Source of the DNA: Celerinatantimonas yamalensis
GTDB lineage: Bacteria; Pseudomonadota; Gammaproteobacteria; Enterobacterales; Celerinatantimonadaceae
Length of the DNA: 64,000 nucleotides
Direction: 5' to 3'
NCBI RefSeq assembly: GCF_046054155.1
Contig: NZ_JBEQCT010000011.1
Coordinates: 1-64,000, forward strand
This document shows positions 61,138 to 64,000 of this stretch, one piece after another. The notes under the pieces are model-generated. The model was not told where the DNA came from and did not search any database. It saw only the letters and a program-made list of their open reading frames with translations. The position numbers and the translations under genes were made by a program. The stretch's first letter is position 1. Each line of letters starts with the position of its first letter.

Positions 61138-62133
61138 TTAATGTGCTGCTTGTTTAGCTTGTTCAATCCATTGGTTAAACTCACTTTGATGCGACTTAAT
61201 CCACTCATCAGCATGCTGTGTGATCTCAGCCTCGCTGCTTTGGCCTTTACGCATCATCAAGTTTTCTGAACTGACATCTTTGATGTTTAGCTTCATGATG
61301 GCAAAAAGTTTGGCTGCGGCAGGATTTTTTTGCGCCCATTTTTTATTGGCAACAATCCGCTCACTATTCATGTTAAAACCATAGTTTTTACCATTCGATA
61401 AGGCTGTATCAGCATTCGGATCGCCAGGAATCGCCGAAAAAGGGACTTGTAACCACACGACATCTTTCCCTGGGACTAAGATCCCACCGACCCAGTTTGG
61501 CGTCCACGTATAATAGATGACAGGTTTACCCGCTCGATAACGGGCAATCGTATTGGCGATCACCGCCGAATAGTTTCCCTCTTTGAGATCAACCGTTTTA
61601 CTTAACCCAAATTTTTTCATCTGATAGTTAGTCACTGCAGCGCAGCCCCATCCCGGATTACAACCGGTTAAGTCAGCTTTGCCATCGCCGTCGGCATCAA
61701 ATAACTTGGCAATTTTCGGATTTTTTAACTGTGCGATATTGGTGATGTGATATTTTTCGGCAGTTTTTTTATCGATCAAATACCCTTGTGCAGCACCGGT
61801 GATGTAATAGCCTTTGCGATAGAAGACTTTATCTCCCCCCGCTTTCGCATATTTAGCATCGTGTAACGGGTCCCAGTTGGTCGTCATAAAGGTCACATCA
61901 CCGTTGGCGATAGAGGTATACCCCACGTTGTAGTCGACCATTTTCGGTGCTTGAACGCTATACCCCAGTTTTTCCAATGCCTTATCCACAATGATGGTCT
62001 GAAACATCTCCTCTTGCACGGTATAAACTGGCTCAACACTCACCCCTTCACCGGGTAGAGCTGCAGCACTCGCTTGAGTCCCGAGCATGCAACCAAAAGC
62101 GGCTAAGCTTAATTTCTTCCATGTCAATCTCAT
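61138..62133 (-). CDS. proX: Glycine betaine ABC transporter substrate-binding protein ProX, paralogue 1
   Basis: A 331-aa ProX, directly after proW and the most likely main partner of the transporter. Signal peptide LAAFGCMLGTQASA; mature part LPGEGVSVEPVYTVQEEMFQTIIVDKALEKLGY. MTTNWDPLHDAKYAKAGGDKVF, ADGDGKADLTGCNPGWGCA and IYYTWTPNWVGGILVPGKDVVWLQV keep the three aromatic-box tryptophans. GGAGAG precedes the start. It binds glycine betaine or proline betaine in the periplasm and delivers it to ProW/ProV. Confidence 0.92.
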   Translation of the reverse strand: MRLTWKKLSLAAFGCMLGTQASAAALPGEGVSVEPVYTVQEEMFQTIIVDKALEKLGYSVQAPKMVDYNVGYTSIANGDVTFMTTNWDPLHDAKYAKAGGDKVFYRKGYYITGAAQGYLIDKKTAEKYHITNIAQLKNPKIAKLFDADGDGKADLTGCNPGWGCAAVTNYQMKKFGLSKTVDLKEGNYSAVIANTIARYRAGKPVIYYTWTPNWVGGILVPGKDVVWLQVPFSAIPGDPNADTALSNGKNYGFNMNSERIVANKKWAQKNPAAAKLFAIMKLNIKDVSSENLMMRKGQSSEAEITQHADEWIKSHQSEFNQWIEQAKQAAH

Positions 62134-62207
62134 ATTGTGTCTCTCCTTCGTTATGATTATTGCATTCCAACTTATTCAAGAACAAATGGCATATTGCCTT
62201 TAATCTA

Positions 62208-63218
62208 TTATTTCTTTCCTAACAAACGCACGGTAATGAGTCCAATTGGCCCACTTTGATACCAATGACGCGCATCTTTTTCGCGAGCATTACGACCCAT
62301 CGCTTGCGTCAAGCGGTCTAATACAATGGCCATGACAACGATACCTAAACCGCCTGTTGCAGCCAGCCCCATATCTAATCGACCAATCCCACGCAATACC
62401 ATTTGACCTAAACCACCGACCGCGATCATCGATGCAATGACCACCATCGACAAAGACAGCATTAAGGTTTGGTTCACCCCGGCCATGATGGTTGGCATCG
62501 CCAATGGCAACTGAACCTTGTACAACAGTTGTTTTGGACTTGCACCAAAGGAGTTAGCCGCTTCAATAAGTTCTTCAGGAACCTGACGAATACCTAAAAT
62601 AGTTAAGCGAATAATAGGTGGCAACGCAAAGATAATTGTCACCACAACACCAGGAACGTTACCAATCCCGAATAACATCACAATTGGGACTAAATAAACG
62701 AATGCGGGTGTCGTTTGCATCGCATCTAACATCGGCCGAATAATTTTTGCCGCCCGTTCATTGCGCGCCAGCCATATCCCTATAGGAAGGCCAATCACTA
62801 AACAGAACAATACCGCGGTTAAAACTAAAGCCAAAGTGATCATGGCCTGACTCCAAGCGCCAATCGCCCCGATGATGACCAGCGATACAACTGCTGCTAT
62901 CCCTAATTGCCAACCCGCTATCTGCCAAGCGATTAAAAAGGATAATAAAATCATCACTGGCGCAGGTAAGGCCTGCAGTACCGTTTGAAAAAGAGTAAGA
63001 ATGTAATCAATTGGCAGACTAATCGCTTGAAAAGCTGGTCGAAAGTTTGCCACCATCCAATTCAAAAAGGTCTCTACCCAATGGGCAAAGGGAACCAACT
63101 TATGTTGAAATGGGTGCCACCAATCAAATGCTTGTACATGCTGGGCTGGGCCATGTAGCCAACTGGCATCTGTATTTGTCGGTGCCGCACTCCAAGGATC
63201 TTGTGTCGAGTTACTCAT
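62208..63218 (-). CDS. proW: Glycine betaine ABC transporter permease ProW
   Basis: A 336-aa inner membrane protein. The N-terminal ~90 residues contain the periplasmic and first membrane part, then five to six helices. The coupling region is PEELIEAANSFGASPKQLLYKVQLPLAMPTIMAGVNQTLMLSLSMVVIASMI, which carries the EAA motif. Length is close to that of E. coli ProW (354). It lies 7 bases after the end of proV, so the two are coupled. Partner of the ATPase and of the three binding proteins. Confidence 0.93.
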   Translation of the reverse strand: MSNSTQDPWSAAPTNTDASWLHGPAQHVQAFDWWHPFQHKLVPFAHWVETFLNWMVANFRPAFQAISLPIDYILTLFQTVLQALPAPVMILLSFLIAWQIAGWQLGIAAVVSLVIIGAIGAWSQAMITLALVLTAVLFCLVIGLPIGIWLARNERAAKIIRPMLDAMQTTPAFVYLVPIVMLFGIGNVPGVVVTIIFALPPIIRLTILGIRQVPEELIEAANSFGASPKQLLYKVQLPLAMPTIMAGVNQTLMLSLSMVVIASMIAVGGLGQMVLRGIGRLDMGLAATGGLGIVVMAIVLDRLTQAMGRNAREKDARHWYQSGPIGLITVRLLGKK

Positions 63219-63225
63219 AATGGTC

Positions 63226-64000
63226 TTAAATCTCTCTGTCTAAAGCTTTTAGCAGGCGGGCTTTGGTAATCACGCCGAGATATTGTCCGTTTTCATTTAC
63301 AACGGGCGCTGCATAGGTTTCACTCGCCACATCAGTGAGTAGATCGCTTAATGCAGTATCGGGCGAAAGAGTTTTAACCTTTGGGTCAATCGCCGACATC
63401 AAGGTTGCTCGTTCGCGCGATGCCTTGCGTAAAGAATCAAGAGAGACCATGCCCAAATAACGTTCTGAGCGGTCTAACACAATACCAAAGTCCCAATCAC
63501 TATCATCGATCAACTGCAGTGCTGCGCTAGCACCATCTTGCTCACTTTTACGGATCACTCGGGGTACATTACGCCGCGCAATATCTTTGGCTGCAAAAAC
63601 ATTGGAGACATCAACCCCTTTAAAGAATGACTGCACATAATCATTGGCAGGATTATGCAAAATATCATCAGGCGTGCCGATTTGAACCACTTCACCGTCC
63701 TGCATAATAGCGATGCGATCACCAATGCGCATAGCTTCATCTAAATCATGCGAGATAAAAACAATGGTTCGTTGGTCGTCATTTTGTAAACGGATCAACT
63801 CATCTTGCATCTCGGTACGAATTAATGGGTCAAGAGCAGAAAAAGCTTCATCCATCAGCAGAATTTCAGGGTCATTGGCAAGGGCACGGGCCAAACCAAC
63901 ACGCTGCTGCATCCCACCGGAAAGCTCGTCAGGATAGGACTCAAGATAGGGTTCAAGACCCACACGGGCCAATGCTTTACGCGCCATATCATGGCGCTCC
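63226..64000 (-). CDS. proV: Glycine betaine ABC transporter ATPase ProV (5' end outside window)
   Basis: The frame runs off the right edge (the last visible codons read ERHDMARKAL), so the N-terminus with Walker A is missing. Visible parts are YPDELSGGMQQRVGLARALANDPEILLMDEAFSALDPLIRTEMQDELI (signature and Walker B), ISHDLDEAMRIGDRIAIM, and two CBS-type domains at the end (FGIVLDRSERYLGMVSL and YAAPVVNENGQYLGVITKARLLKALD). The CBS domains sense ionic strength in OpuA-type importers. It heads proV-proW-proX-proX-proX, read leftward. Confidence 0.93.
   Translation of the reverse strand, partial: ERHDMARKALARVGLEPYLESYPDELSGGMQQRVGLARALANDPEILLMDEAFSALDPLIRTEMQDELIRLQNDDQRTIVFISHDLDEAMRIGDRIAIMQDGEVVQIGTPDDILHNPANDYVQSFFKGVDVSNVFAAKDIARRNVPRVIRKSEQDGASAALQLIDDSDWDFGIVLDRSERYLGMVSLDSLRKASRERATLMSAIDPKVKTLSPDTALSDLLTDVASETYAAPVVNENGQYLGVITKARLLKALDREI

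Overview
The window comes from a gammaproteobacterium of the Vibrionales / Aeromonadales / Celerinatantimonas neighbourhood. The evidence is the gene order yihD-srkA-dsbA and gmk-rpoZ-spoT, a SpoT that matches the enterobacterial protein almost residue for residue (including its TTG start), polB and dbpA of enteric type, a CosR/EctR-like MarR regulator, and CsrB-type RNAs with a GacA/UvrY/VarA box. Base composition looks moderate overall, with clearly AT-rich islands (the effector gene and the gtr cassette). I cannot name the species.

Region 1 (1-10.2 kb) is an orphan type VI secretion effector module: the 3' end of vgrG, a DUF4123 adaptor, a 1220-aa VasX-like membrane-targeting effector, then five tandem, nearly identical copies of a ~326-aa membrane protein that are the best candidates for immunity proteins. 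The copies differ mainly in one short transmembrane stretch, and that stretch is shuffled between copies.

Region 2 (10.2-25.2 kb) is a surface-glycan locus. It holds a methyltransferase, GT9 and GT2 glycosyltransferases, a gtrA-gtrB-gtrII glucosylation cassette, a tightly overlapped operon (pseH-like acetyltransferase, ACP, SDR reductase, AMP ligase, LuxE-like, LuxC-like), and a divergent pseF-pseG-nitrilase operon. No luxAB genes are present, so the Lux-like enzymes probably make an acyl or aldehyde decoration for a pseudaminic-acid-type glycan.

Region 3 (25.2-36.4 kb) covers osmoadaptation: an MscS-family channel, a FadR-type GntR regulator with two visible operators, a choline-dehydrogenase-like GMC oxidoreductase, then betI-betB-betA-choX-choW-choV, which imports choline and oxidises it to glycine betaine. 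Region 4 (36.4-55.6 kb) is mostly core genome: dps, grxB, gmk-rpoZ-spoT, a PilJ-type chemoreceptor fused to PilZ, an esterase, dsbA/srkA/yihD, pgi, polB, dbpA, a broken GNAT gene and glgX.

Region 5 (55.6-56.9 kb) has no convincing protein gene. On the minus strand it encodes two tandem CsrB/RsmZ-type sRNAs packed with GGA motifs. Each has a terminator and a GacA-type box (one good, one degenerate) about 156 bp upstream of its start, and eight GGATTG hexamers lie between them. Region 6 (56.8-64 kb) contains a CosR/EctR-like regulator, a LysR regulator and a ProU-type glycine betaine transporter operon, proV-proW followed by three proX paralogues. Two osmoprotectant uptake systems and a synthesis pathway therefore sit within 40 kb of each other, with likely osmotic and Gac/Csr control nearby.
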